64,000 nt of DNA from Haliclystus octoradiatus (Eukaryota; Cnidaria; Staurozoa; Stauromedusae; Haliclystidae): the NCBI GenBank assembly GCA_916610825.1, contig OU744451.1, forward strand, positions 16,763,307-16,827,306, given 5' to 3'. This document shows positions 31,101-58,100 of the stretch, one piece after another. The notes beneath the pieces are model-generated. The model ran no database searches and was not told the origin of the DNA. It saw only the letters and a list, made by a program, of their open reading frames with translations. The first letter of the stretch is position 1. Each line of letters begins with the position of its first letter. The translations under genes were made by a program, and so were the position numbers.

Positions 31101-33619
31101 TCAGAATACTCAGAACCATCTTGAGAAAACATATCTGTGACCATATTCCCAATTTCCCATTTCTCTGCAGTCTCCAGAACTAGACTTCTCCAAAACTAAA
31201 CTAGTACTGTATCGGCAATTTTCATTATGTATATAACTTTCCTGTAATATTATGTTAATTCAAGATTTGTGTCAAGTTAATAAACTTCCAATTATTAAGC
31301 TATAATTGATAATACGGATATAATGTATTTGTAATCAATGATTGGAGGCCTAATAAATGAGTTGTCCAATTTCCAATTGATAAATGTTACGCGTAGTTAT
31401 TAGGGATGCTTTGACGCCGACACTGCTATTCAAATATTCAGATTTTGAGATTTTTGGTAAACGAATAGTATGAAAATAAACTTATTGACATTTACAAAAA
31501 CAATGGATAATTGTCAAAAACAATGGATCATTGTTTTTAAACAATAGAAATAGCCTCGCTCACAAGATATGGTATTTTTATTGTCTAATGTAGATTAATT
31601 ATATTACAGTGGAACCTATATATTTGACCTCATTAAATAACAGCTATCTATGACAGGTAGCTAGGTAAGACCACTATATGCATACATGTGGCGTTTATAT
31701 ACAGGGTTGATTATTTGACTGTAGGCATATTCACGTGTAACTTTGATTGTAGCAGAGTAGGCCTACACTCAATATAAGAAATCAGCAGCGTTGTGAGTAT
31801 TACTTGAAAAAGTAATTAATTAGATTACAAATTACTTTTACCAAAAATTCAAAAATTACATTACTAATTACTTTTCCGAGAAAAGTAATTAATTATAAAT
31901 TATTAATTACTTTGCCGTAAATGTAATTAATTACTAATTACTTTGTTATTTTTGGAATATTTATCAAACATTTCTGTCCGTAAAGATTCAAAATTATATG
32001 TATTTTAGGCTAGACAGGAAGTGTTTATTGTAATATGTTTACTGTCTGTAGCTGAATCATAGTCAAACAACATTGAAATATTCAAAACTTTGAACGACCA
32101 AGCAATAAATATACGCAGGTAAAAAACAAATTTGTTGTAACCGAAAAACAAATTATAAAATAAATGAATTTTTTCTGAATAGTTTGGTCAAATTAATGTG
32201 ATTGATCTCAGTGTCAATTTTTTTGTTTGAACACGATTTTTTCTAGCGAAACATTGTTGCAAAGATTATGAGTTTTTCATCGATGAATAATCAAATTATA
32301 AATTCATAAGTCAAAAACATTTGCGTGTTTTTCTCATCAACTCCAATGTGTTGACATTTTCATCTTTGAACAATAGAAGTGTCAAATGGTGTGACGAATA
32401 AATTCTATGTAAACAATGAAATAGTTTATTTTGAAAATCTTGCAGCTGCTAATATAATTTCAAAATCAAAACATCTAGAAAACAATAACCAACTCACACA
32501 AACAACAATCATTTCAAATCATTTGGGACTTTCACAATGACAGGCTTAACAATATCGCACTGAAAACATTTATACCTACTTCATAATAACAAAATAAAAA
32601 TCTTTTGTAAATAAATCGGGAATAAATTATTTCGTAAAGTAATCGGGAAGTAACGTCAATTACTTTATGGCTACAAATACTTGTTACTTGAAAAAGTAAT
32701 TAATTACTTACTTATTACTTTCCTCAAAAAAGTAATTAATTACCTCTAAAATTACTTCAAAAGTAACGCGTAAATTTTGTAACGAGTACTCACAACACTG
32801 GAAATCAGTCTTGTTGTCAACCCAGCTCGTGGAAAAGTAAACACATGGTCTGTGTTATTCTAAGAAAAATATGATACTATTTTTATGGGTTTACGGTAGA
32901 AGGTTTGCAGGTGGTTCATGGGACTCAAAATATTATTTCATTCATGGCAGTGACGTATTCTGCAAACTGGTTGTCAAAGTTACGTAGACATTTTCGAATA
33001 AAATGTTAAATAAATCGAAGCAGTGGTATTTTCTGTCTGCATCATATTAATTCATTGATTTCCTGTTTATTAATAAATTCTTACCAGATGTAAGAGCGTT
33101 AGCGTCACCAACAGCGAAAGTATTGAGCAGGATCTTCTCCTCGTCATTATTGACAAAATTATTGATAAGAATCAGTCCATTAGGTAAAACACGTGAAAGA
33201 TCAGATGCCACAGACTCTTTTGGAAGCTCTGAAAGGTATGCCAGGTTAAGCTTCGACAAACCAAATTGTTTCGGTTGGTTAGAAGCATCATGCAAAGGTT
33301 TTGTAAAAGATTCGATCTGTGTTCTGTTAAGTTGTGAAAATGCTGCTTTGGAGGATTCCCTGTACTTGTAGGAAATAACAGAGTATGGTTTCTCAGGGTA
33401 TATTGTTATGTTAGACAAATCACCAAACTTGCTAAATGTATCGAACAATTGTTCACGTCCAACTCCACACAAAGCTCCTCCATTTCCAACAAACAAATGG
33501 CAAGTTGGTTCTTGTGAAGAGCTACATTTGTGTTCTTCTAAAAAGGCAAACAGCTTTCTGGCTTGTTTTTTCTGTGATCTACTATTTAGCTTAGATTTTC
33601 CTGGGCTTATATCCATCAT
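22157..33619 (-). CDS. ALKBH8: ALKBH8: tRNA wobble-uridine hydroxylase/methyltransferase
   Basis: Bifunctional enzyme that completes mcm5U-type modification at tRNA position 34. Six exons: 33619-33085, 30198-30001, 29120-29050, 27959-27841, 24427-23915 and 22748-22157. All have AG/GT borders and sum to 2028 bases (675 residues plus stop), close to the human protein. Domains: RRM ([17 protein letters not shown]; about 45-130), AlkB dioxygenase with H249-x-D251 ([11 protein letters not shown]), distal H307 (RYRWSHG) and 2-oxoglutarate Arg near 337-343 (RISLTFRK), the CNC zinc segment, and the methyltransferase with GCGNGK at 433-438 and AVIHHM. The C-terminal half has an extra low-complexity insert after VWAMEQE. 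ATG 33619 or 33616 is used; the frame is open further upstream. Convergent with SLC6. Confidence 0.95.
22749..23914. other. ALKBH8 last intron, with a long poly-C/poly-G run
   Basis: AT-rich intron. The only marked feature is a run of 15 C at 23883-23897 (poly-G in the transcript) 17 bases from the 5' splice site at 23914. No gene or transposon ends recognised. Confidence 0.6.
25482..26267 (+). CDS. MADF-BESS domain protein, single exon, nested in ALKBH8 intron
   Basis: 261 residues from the ATG at 25482 (context CAAAATGGCAG); the frame is open from an earlier ATG at 25428. The first 100 residues form a MADF (Myb/SANT-like) DNA-binding domain: [57 protein letters not shown] motif follows near the C-terminus ([20 protein letters not shown], then [12 protein letters not shown]), the usual partner domain for protein interaction. 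It has no introns and lies on the strand opposite ALKBH8, inside the 24428-27840 intron. MADF proteins act as transcription regulators and also occur as accessory proteins of PIF/Harbinger transposons, so either a host gene or a transposon relic is possible. Confidence 0.85.
   Translation: MADDDSEKFHWNHGTVRDLIANVRENDVVWNPRNTLYSKRHAQDAVWRSIAENIGLQGKQGLVKSKWRDLRDTLRKKLKSAAAEAIASGESTSDLYCKWVWMENMEFIKSVAISELNMTPLAATENQDETINEANSSVDTNFVELLTENSSSAIPQDNRATQRFFVAHPSQQTAISLKRPRQEFNSPNAATVLKTTPAPMTKETRIDEDTLFLSSLLPQIKRLDSRKRAYVKCQIQQLLFKVEFGDDSMTDSGTLSDSENQ
29309..29376. repeat. perfect 18-bp inverted repeat
   Basis: CATGAATGTGAAATTGCC (29309-29326) and its exact reverse complement (29359-29376) are 32 bp apart in ALKBH8 intronic DNA. 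Surrounding sequence to about 29480 is rich in TTCATGAA motifs, a family that recurs near 60.5, 61.1 and 61.9 kb. Confidence 0.8.
31607..31721. mobile_element. 115-bp MITE remnant with TA flanks
   Basis: CAGTGGAACCTATATA at the left and a degenerate inverse ending TGACTG at the right, with TA on both sides (31605-31606, 31722-31723). Part of the same broad mariner/Tigger-like group as 42660-42836. Confidence 0.5.
31787..32800. mobile_element. non-autonomous hAT element, 1014 bp
   Basis: Terminal inverted repeats CAGCGTTGTGAGTA (left) and TACTCACAACACTG (right), flanked by a perfect 8-bp target duplication GAAATCAG (31779-31786 and 32801-32808), the hallmark of hAT insertion. Both ends carry clusters of TAATTAATTACTTT-type subterminal repeats. 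No transposase frame is present. It lies in ALKBH8 intron 1. Confidence 0.93.
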
Positions 33620-34825
33620 CACAAATTTATATATCTTCATTAAGTGGAATATGCTAGCATAATCTACAAATTGATGATAATGTACCAACAAAACCAACGT
33701 CTTTTAATGCAATTTTTCTGATCTAAGAAGGCCTGTTGTCATATCCTCGCTTCTGAACTTAACAAACGAAGCTGAGGTTCATTAACTGGTCAAGTCAGCA
33801 GCCTGCACGCAGACGATAGCAAAGAAGAGACATAATAATTCAAAATTAGAAAATAGTCTGAAATCTAGGATATCTTAGCAAAATTCAATGGGAAAGAGTG
33901 ATAAATGGAGTTTCACAAGGGTAGAAATAGTCTGAAATCCGCTAAGTCTGAACATTTTCATGTCTGAAAGAACATGGCTCTGAAGCTGAACTGACCTACT
34001 GCTTTTCACAGGAATCTATTTTTAAATTTGATAGCTGCCCATAAAATATAATTTACTTGCGAATGGGAACAAGTAATGAACTTCATTTTGTTTGGGTCTG
34101 TAATCGAAAACTAGCATTGAACGTATTTGCACGGATGGGATGGTTTAGCCTGCGCGCAGACTCAATTTTTTTGACAGCAATACAGTAATCATCATCATTT
34201 ATTCAGAACTAGTAATTATTCTTAGTACTAGGATTAGTTATCTACTAATACTCAAAGAAAAGATTTGGGTCTGCACGCACGCAGGCTAAGGTGGATTGAG
34301 TGGGTGTGAAATGCGAACTACTGTACTATCCATCTGCTCTCAACTAACTTAGTCCATTTTGTTGATAAATTCTTAAATCCCACTGATTGACAGTGATTTG
34401 ATAGAAAACAGAAACTTCTGGGGTAAAAATTTCACATAAAAAGTTATTGGTAGTAGCATCGGCATTTTTCTTATACACAACGTTTCAATTATTATTCGTT
34501 TTCATTGTGTAAAAAAAAATGCTATATTAATACCAATAGCTTGCTGTATAAATATAACAGAAAAAGAAGAGGCACTAAGTGAAAATTGAGTATATCAGCT
34601 CCACCTACTGTTGTGTACTATTCAGATAAAAGAAACAAAACTGGTTTACATAGAGAGCGAAAAGCAGTTACAGGTAAACTAACGATTACAAAAGTTACAC
34701 ATTACTCAGACAAACCAAATCTATCATTGTAGTAATCCCGTGCCCATTAGCCCCGTTAATTGAATAATTAACTTCAAATCCTTTTTATAGTGTTCCCTGG
34801 CAATAGTAAATGTCCAATAAACAAG
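33620..34825. other. ALKBH8-RNMT intergenic region
   Basis: 1.2 kb between the ALKBH8 start and the RNMT stop, both leftward. It must include the ALKBH8 promoter. It holds a Harbinger-type MITE at 34145-34289 and a lone TIR-like block (CCTGCACGCAGAC) near 33803. Confidence 0.6.
34145..34289. mobile_element. 145-bp MITE, PIF/Harbinger-like
   Basis: Ends TTAGCCTGCGCGCAGAC and GTCTGCACGCACGCAGGCTAA are inverted repeats; TTA/TAA at the ends fits the 3-bp target of PIF/Harbinger elements. Single related ends occur near 26670 and 33803. Confidence 0.7.
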
Positions 34826-50788
<15,963 letters not shown>

Positions 50789-51176
50789 TATGGATACGTT
50801 TAGCACGTGAGAAAACTTTGATTTTGTGAATAAGAAAACGTTTAAATTCCACCAAACAGAAGAAATCTACTTTGAATCTCCAGGTGAAATTTTTTGTGAT
50901 TTACTTGGCTGAGAAAATTGATATTTTCTCGACTTGAAGCAATCTGTTCCTACTGAAACATTCGATGCAAAGTAAAAGCAGCGCGGCAAAAGAAATTTGA
51001 TAACTTTGAATAGAGGCTAGGGTATTCTTTGAAAGAGGTCAAGTGAAAAGGACAGATATAAATATTCAAGAAATGAAAACAACCTTGGATTGGAAATAAA
51101 ATTAAAATTCTATTATATTATTGAATTTATGTACTTGAATAGTTTTTAACTTTAGAGACATAATCAAGTGAAGAAA
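50789..51176. promoter_or_regulatory. shared bidirectional promoter region of RNMT and FAM210
   Basis: Only 388 bp separate the two divergent start codons. No TATA box at a convincing position for either gene; the sequence is AT-rich without an obvious CpG cluster. Confidence 0.6.
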
Positions 51177-53069
51177 ATGCAGAGAAAACTACTTTTGGAT
51201 GCATTATCTTTAACTATTAGGAATACTTCAGTTCGAAATGGAAGACTATTTTCAATAGCGTCTTTTCAACGCCTAATCTATAGCAAGGAGCAACTCATGC
51301 ATAACGAACTCAATAACCGTGGATTTTTTACATTTCAACATGTTTATACCAGTCCAACGTTTTCAAGTATGGTAAAAAATAGCCATAGCAATAATTATGG
51401 TACTTCCTCCATAGACAACAAGGAAGAAAAGGACAATGAAAAACCTTTGTCACAAAGACAAAAACTGTCGAAAGTCTTTGCACAGTATGGTACTGCAGCA
51501 GTAGTTTTCCATACTGGATTATCATTAACATCACTGGGAACGTGTTACGTTTTTGTTTCAAGGTAGTATTTATTGATTATAACATTGTTCTCATTTGATG
51601 TCTTTAAATCTCATCTCAATAGGTGGCAGCCAGATTGGATCATAGATGGACCTGTCTGTATCATCAGATTCTGTTCATCAGTTTTGGACATATATGTATA
51701 AACATTTAGCAGCATGCAATCTTCAAACATGGTTTTCATCAACCTGGCTCATAACTTACACTGTCTGCATTTGGAAACATTGTTAGACGCAGGCATGGAA
51801 ACCTGACTGCATTGTTACGCGGATGATATATTGTATTTCAAAGGTTTAGTACCAATTCAAAAAAAATTGCGGGCAATATATTCCCCGTTCACAACAAAAA
51901 TGCAGTCAGGCATGGATGTATTTAAGGCACAAATCAAGTGTAGTTAGGAATTATAATATTTTTTCCGATAGCAAGGCTGGGTGTCACAGTCTCGCAATCC
52001 TTGTAATGAAAGCAGTGGGGGACGGGGGTTAATCTCAAACTGGAAGGTATCACTGCTACAGAATGAGTTAATAGACGTGAAATAGAAGCATACACTGAAG
52101 GTGTGAACTAATGAAGTCAGAACATTTCAACATTAATTTCTCATGAGCACCTGCTGTCTTATTTTGATGCCGCTTAAAAATCATTACTAAGGGCACGCTT
52201 AATTCAATTAAAGCATGGGCAAACAAACCTTCAAAATGGTCAATGAGATTATCTAGTTGAGTTGAATTATTTGATTATGTAATTACGGATAAGGATTAGT
52301 TCTGGCTTCTTCTTACATTCTACTTTTTGTGTTTGCCCGTACTGACGTCATTCTATTTTTGGTAAATGACATCGTTTGGGAAGTGTGCCATGCCATTATA
52401 TTATAGAATCTTACATTTCCCATTCCAACTAGGTAGGCCTACATATGACTTTTTATTGAGAGTCAGGTTCAGCTAAAAACAAGGAAGACCCTAAGAAAAA
52501 ATTATCGAATAATACTCAATAATAATAAAATAACATCCTTGAAATTATATTCTTAGAAAAAACACATTTCAAGTTTCAGTGTTTGTCATTATTCATTTAA
52601 TTAATCGAATGTAATTTACTTCACACAAGCTGAACATGAATGTTACATTTATGTATTATCATTTATAATTTAGGGCCAACACAGACCAGCTGTGACCTAT
52701 TTACATGCAACATGTAACCCATACGTAAATAAACTCAAATATATGTAACCTTAAATAGGGATTTAGAAATATTTGACATTTGAAAAAGATTAAATCATTC
52801 TAATTAATTCATAATTATTTATATTATTTGATAGTGGCATTGATATGGTTGGTTTACTTGAAAAGTTTAGTATCCTGTCAGGTGATACAATGCAAGCATC
52901 GATTGCTGGTGGCGCAAGTACATTTGTTGTTGCTTATGCTGTTCATAAAGTCTTTATGCCGATTCGTATATTCTTAACAGTGACGTGTACACCATTGCTT
53001 GTTCGTAAACTCCGTGATATTGGCATCATGAAAGGAGAAAAGACTGATACACAATCTGGCAAACCATAA
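51177..53069 (+). CDS. FAM210 (DUF1279) mitochondrial membrane protein, FAM210B-like
   Basis: Two exons, 51177-51562 and 52835-53069, give 206 residues. The ATG at 51177 was chosen. A basic, Ser/Thr-rich N-terminus without acidic residues for about 30 positions fits a mitochondrial presequence. The DUF1279 core follows: QKLSKVFAQYGTAAVVFHTGLSL with a membrane helix (LTSLGTCYVFVS), GIDMVGLLEKF, then GGASTFVVAYAVHKVFMPIR and a second hydrophobic stretch. The GIDM...STFVVAYA(V/I)HK signature is closer to FAM210B than FAM210A. Polyadenylation signal AATAAA at 53248. Function in mitochondria is known only broadly for this family. Confidence 0.9.
51563..52834. other. FAM210 intron
   Basis: 1.27 kb, AT-rich; no transposon ends, RNA gene or exon recognised. 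Confidence 0.6.
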
Positions 53070-53247
53070 TCCTGAATAACATACAAGGGACATGTAACAT
53101 AGTTATCCCCCTTTAGCAAAGATAACACACATAGGTGACACCTAGCAAAGAGTATAACAGTAGTATAAGAAAACTTTGAAAAACTCAGATATTGAAATGT
53201 TATGTTATTGTTAACGCTATAATACATAACCAATATAACTAGTTTAT

Positions 53248-53253
53248 AATAAA
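53248..53253 (+). terminator. polyadenylation signal of the FAM210 gene
   Basis: AATAAA about 180 bp after the stop codon on the same strand. Confidence 0.45.
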
Positions 53254-53410
53254 TATACTTGCTCAAAGTATAAATATAATTAATTTAGATTACGCTAATA
53301 GATACATATTACAATTCCAATACAGTTTTATCACAGTAACAAGCATAAGTAGATGCAGATAAAGCTTAATAAAGCCTTTTTGTAGATTCTGCAACACATA
53401 CATTTTACTA

Positions 53411-53993
53411 CAGTGAAACCCACTTAAGTGCAAAGCGACTTTACTTCCGATTCTAGTTGCACTTATCCGGAGTTCACTAAAACAATAGAAAATTGAGAAC
53501 AAAGGAAAAAATGATAAACAAGCCGAAATAAAGTCAAAACAAGAGGACAACAAACTAGATTCGATTTTGAACATAAAAATAGTAGCAAAAGTATATATAG
53601 TTTATTTATTATTTAAAACCTTTACATTAGTAATTGAAATCAACTGCTATATCATATAAATAGTTACATCACTTAAGGGTCGCTACAGAAGTCTGTTGTT
53701 TTATAAACAAAGGATGTGACAAACACAAACACATACAAGTGATATAATTTGAATCCATTAAAATATATTTCTCACAACTATTGAAATTAAACGAAATAGT
53801 TGCACATAAGCGGTTTTTGAACAAATAAATGAAAGAAATTGTTTGTAAATAAGCGGAAATTGCACTTAACCGAATTGCAGCTATCTGGAATTTATTAGTA
53901 AAGTTTGTATGGAAATATTTCGGTATTCAAGAGATTAATTGCACATAACCGGGATTTGCGCTTATCCGAATTGCACTTAAGCAGGTTACACTG
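53411..53993. mobile_element. 583-bp non-autonomous DNA transposon, same TIR family as 13621-13805
   Basis: Ends CAGTGAAACCCACTTAAGTG and the inverse CTTAAGCAGGTTACACTG, with TA on both sides (53409-53410 and 53994-53995). The right part holds several GCACTTAACCGAATTGCA-like subterminal repeats. No transposase frame. Confidence 0.85.
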
Positions 53994-54886
53994 TATTCAT
54001 TCTTCTGATATTCTGATTTTGATGGTATTAAATGGATAGAAGAATGGCCTCTTTCATAGTAACCATGTGAAAACAGTTCATGGACGACGTTAAATGCCCA
54101 AATTTTGTTCATGAAAAGCTATTATGAACATTTAAATGGTGTAGGCTACCATTAATTTGATTGGATCATGACCCTTTTTAAATCGCGCAACAACAACACA
54201 GAAAATTAAAATTATTTTGCAGAATGAAAATTAAGCAAAAAAAAAATCAAAAACAAAACAAGAATCAATGATGTTGAATGCAGTCTAGGTTAATAAAATT
54301 AAATTTTGATGAATGTTGATAATGATAAGACAGATTTTAAGCTTGAACTATTACTATTAATGAATTTGATTAATTGAAATCTTGCTACAGTTGGACATTT
54401 TTTTAACAGCTTATACCTCACAACACTCCTTCATAAAGAAACAGTTTGACAACAGCTTAGAACAGCAGTAAATGTCTTTGATGTTTAAATATATTGCAAA
54501 CAAATGTAAAAATATAATTCTACAGTTTCTTGGATTTATGTTGATGAAGTCCGAAATTTTTGAAACCTGGTTTGCAGAAGGCTAGGGAAATTCAAATGGA
54601 AAAGGCAAAATCTGAAAAAGAGGTTAAAATAGTAATATTAATATTTATTGACCAAGCGCGGTCACGCGATCCAAATGTCCAGCACAGCTTGACGCAAGCG
54701 GCAAGCTCTCAATCCGTTTCATACAAACCCTTGCTATTTATGATATACCGTTATGACATTCAAGACGTCATTTCGGTCGATTTTGGAAAGATTTTAATAA
54801 ATTCAGATTCCTAAATTTTTTACCATAGCATCACATAAATTTTATAGTGTTAAATTATATTCTTGACTGATTTAGATGCTTTTTAA
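53994..54886. other. spacer between FAM210 and the 55-kb genes
   Basis: AT-rich. A stretch near 54548-54625 resembles one at 27520-27590 (both contain GAAACCTGGTTT), suggesting an old dispersed repeat. No convincing exon. Confidence 0.45.
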
Positions 54887-55036
54887 GTAAGAAGAGTTCA
54901 ACCGCAAATATCGAAGCCTTCTAGTCTGCCTCAAGCTGTGATCCCACATTCCATGTATGGAGAACAACAGCAGCGCTTGGTGAATTTAATGGGCATTCGA
55001 TTCCACACACCAAAAAAGAGAACCATTGTAAAATGA
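54887..55036 (+). CDS. possible terminal exon of an unidentified rightward gene
   Basis: An open frame with coding-like composition encodes PQISKPSSLPQAVIPHSMYG, EQQQRLVNLMGIRFHTP and a basic tail ending IVK-stop at 55034-55036. AG acceptors lie at 54890-54891 and slightly upstream. No ATG opens it, so it would be a 3' exon, but I could not find its upstream exons, and the family is unknown. It is convergent with the ankyrin gene 145 bp away. Confidence 0.4.
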   Translation, partial: VRRVQPQISKPSSLPQAVIPHSMYGEQQQRLVNLMGIRFHTPKKRTIVK

Positions 55037-55181
55037 GGCTACAATATTTATGTCAACATAGAAAGGACAATGATGATTATTTTAGAAGACTCCAACATGA
55101 GAACATATACTCATATCTTGGATTGTAAATACCACTGTCTTACAATCTTTAAATATCTCAACATACCTTTGATAAATATTG

Positions 55182-58100
55182 TTAACTCCATGGATCTGCC
55201 TTCTCAGCCCATATATCATCTTCATCACTTTCATTTTGTAACACATCATTTGTATTAGGTTCTTTATGTTTTAAACTCCTTCTGTCAAAACGTTGAATGG
55301 AGCGCTGAAATATTAATGAATCAAATATTATGGTTACATTAATTGGTACTATATCATTATCCAAAGTACCTCGTGTGGATTCAAAGTTGCAGCTATTATG
55401 GATTCTAGTGAGTGTGTCATGTGTTTCACTTGTCCCAGGGTCAAGTAGGGCTAGGGTACGATCATGTAATAACCATCTGGTCGAGCTTAAATTTTGTTTA
55501 TGCTTCATCAACTTTCGTCGGCATAGCTCATTGGGAGATTATGATGGTTAAGTCAAGGTCGTTCCAAATTTTTAATTTGTTTTCATTAGTTATGTTCTTA
55601 ATTGTTTCTAAGTTACTGTTCATTCATAATACGCATGCGTTGCTATTCATAATGTCTGCGACTGCCGGTCAAATAGTCACAGCGATCATTACTAATTATC
55701 TTGTAAAGCATGACTGTTTCAAACATCAATCACAACATACAGCAATGTATTAGAGAGTTTCAGATCCAAGTGACAATGACGGAAAATATCACATGCTTTC
55801 GTATGAAACTGCTTTGCACCGCCAGCAAATCGTTAACTAGCACAAAGTGCTTTGAATTACGAAAACAATCGAAAGGCAACTTGCCACTAATTTAAAATGG
55901 TGTTAAGAGCTGAAAAAGAAGCAATCATGTTTTAATGTATTGTGAAAATGTTTTAGATGAACAAGAATTATTGCTTTATTTAAAAGCCTTTGTGAAACCA
56001 GCATTCATACTATATATATAAATAACTGAGTTATTAGAAAAACAATATCACGGAATGATAATAATATTCATTACTTTTTCATACATATTTTAAATGTAAA
56101 TTAATTGCAAACAACTACATAGCCAAGAAATTAAAAGTTTGGAGTAAAATGAAATAACAATGCAAGCGGTTATATAAATATAAATATAGTTCCAATAGTG
56201 TATAATTCTTTTTAATAATCAATTGAAAATTCAATTGAGAAATTAAAAAAAGTAACAGCTTGGGATTTGCTATATTCAGATGTAACTTTTACTATATATT
56301 TCTAGTATTGCAAACATTTTGAATTTTTCGCGTTATATTTTTAAATGATATTCGTAACAATTTCATTCAAATTGAATTTAATGAAAAATCAATGACCCAT
56401 TAAAATAGAAAACAAATCATTGTTGTAGAGAAATTGGTGAGAGATAATTGATGCTCCAGATAATCATCTCGTAAACTCAGCGGCCTCGTTTACGATATGG
56501 ATTTCTCGTTTATTGTTAGTGAACTCGTGGATGTAGAGTGATGTAATCCCTTATTATAGCTTGAGACTCCCTCCTTTGAGACAGGTTTGTGAGCAGACGG
56601 CTCTTCAATAAGGCATTCTTTGGCAAAAGATAACTTGTGCTTTTTAGCTGATAAAAATATAAATCTTTTCACTCTACCAGAGATTGGGCTAACTTCCATG
56701 ATTTCTGCCATTCAGTTAATATATGAATATCAGATAGATAAAGGGTTATAATAAATCAATGAAAAATAATAAATTATGAATAAATTTTATTTCGCTAAGA
56801 TTGATTGTCACTCCCTAACTGACAATGTTATACTTTGAAAAGACCATCGTTTATCAAGGACTGATGAGGATTAACTCAAAGATCTTGCATTCTGTGTTAG
56901 TACAGTTCTCTTGTATATGTAAATGCTACAAGTTGAACTAAGTTTATATTTAGGAATAAAGGTTTAAAACAGCTATAGAGGTTTAAGGTTTAACAGATTT
57001 TAATTGTATTAAAAATTATTTTAATTAATACAAGTAAAAAGATCTACTAATACAGGAGCAATCCACATGAATACTGTTAAACTTAATTTTTACTTAAATT
57101 TAAACTAAATTAACAGTTCACGAACTTACAAACATTCAATCAAATTTTAGAGTGTCATTTCCAATTAATGAATTCGTTCGGCAGAGGTTGCTTTCAATTG
57201 TACAAAAAAGTAAATCAAATTATCAATGGTATAATGTTAGTCACAATTTGGAAGTTCTAGATTTTAACTGTATTTGTGTTGTGTTGGCTCTTTTAAGTCT
57301 TTATTATTACGACAACTGAAAGGTTTAATCCTTTAAAAACCTGCCTATGAGAAATAAAATTAAAAAAGGAAGTAGGCTAGCTATACTGGTAGAATGAATA
57401 TCATAATAAACTTACCATTGCTTTGCTGTGAGGATCAGAAAACGGTATGCTTTTATCAACAGTTGTAACATGCTGTAATGATTTTTTCCTGTTGAAAACA
57501 GAAATAAAAAGTGAAATTGAAATTGATGATGATGACGATAGTGATATAGGCAGTCACATTACAATAACATGATATCACTCTTATGACTAACAATGCTGTA
57601 CCGTGGTAATTACATTATGTCCAAGTTGCAAAGTTGGTGACAAGTATTATTCATATTTATTTAATACTCAATAAGTTTTGTCATTGCTTGCCGTCACCTA
57701 ATTTTTTCATCTTAACAAATCAATAATGCATATACATTTCTCACTCTTGAATAAAACAATACGTAAAGGGTTACCACACACTCAGAAAAGCTGGAAGACA
57801 CTCGGAAGGTGTTGAAGGCACTCGCCTCCGGCTTGTGCTTTCAACACTTCCCTCGCATCTCCCAACATTCCCCTGTAGTAAATAAGAAGACAAACACAGC
57901 AAAAATGTTTGGTAACCCTTTTCTAAAATAAAACAATTATCAGAATCAAGTTTGTTTATATTGCGAAAGGTCGTTCGGATCTTGAATTAATGGTTTAAAA
58001 TTCAACTTTAATTCCATGTTTTTACTTTTACTTAATAAAATTTCCTTGAATCAAATTAAAACTTCAAACGTTAGTCTTTCTTAAATACAGACATCTTTAC

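Noticed and set aside
51168-51176. FAM210 start at 51168
   Set aside because: That codon is GTG; the first ATG in frame is at 51177.
54560-54814. 84-codon plus-strand frame upstream of the orphan exon
   Set aside because: Only the first part looks helical, and the DNA resembles a repeat at 27.5 kb; no reliable splice pair to 54887.
56490-56711. minus-strand frame as an exon of the ankyrin gene
   Set aside because: The phase does not fit: the exon at 57416 joins directly to 55304 in phase 0, and no acceptor gives this frame.
56861-56868. another CTGATGAG as hammerhead core
   Set aside because: No CGAAA, no GTC and no pairing stems nearby.
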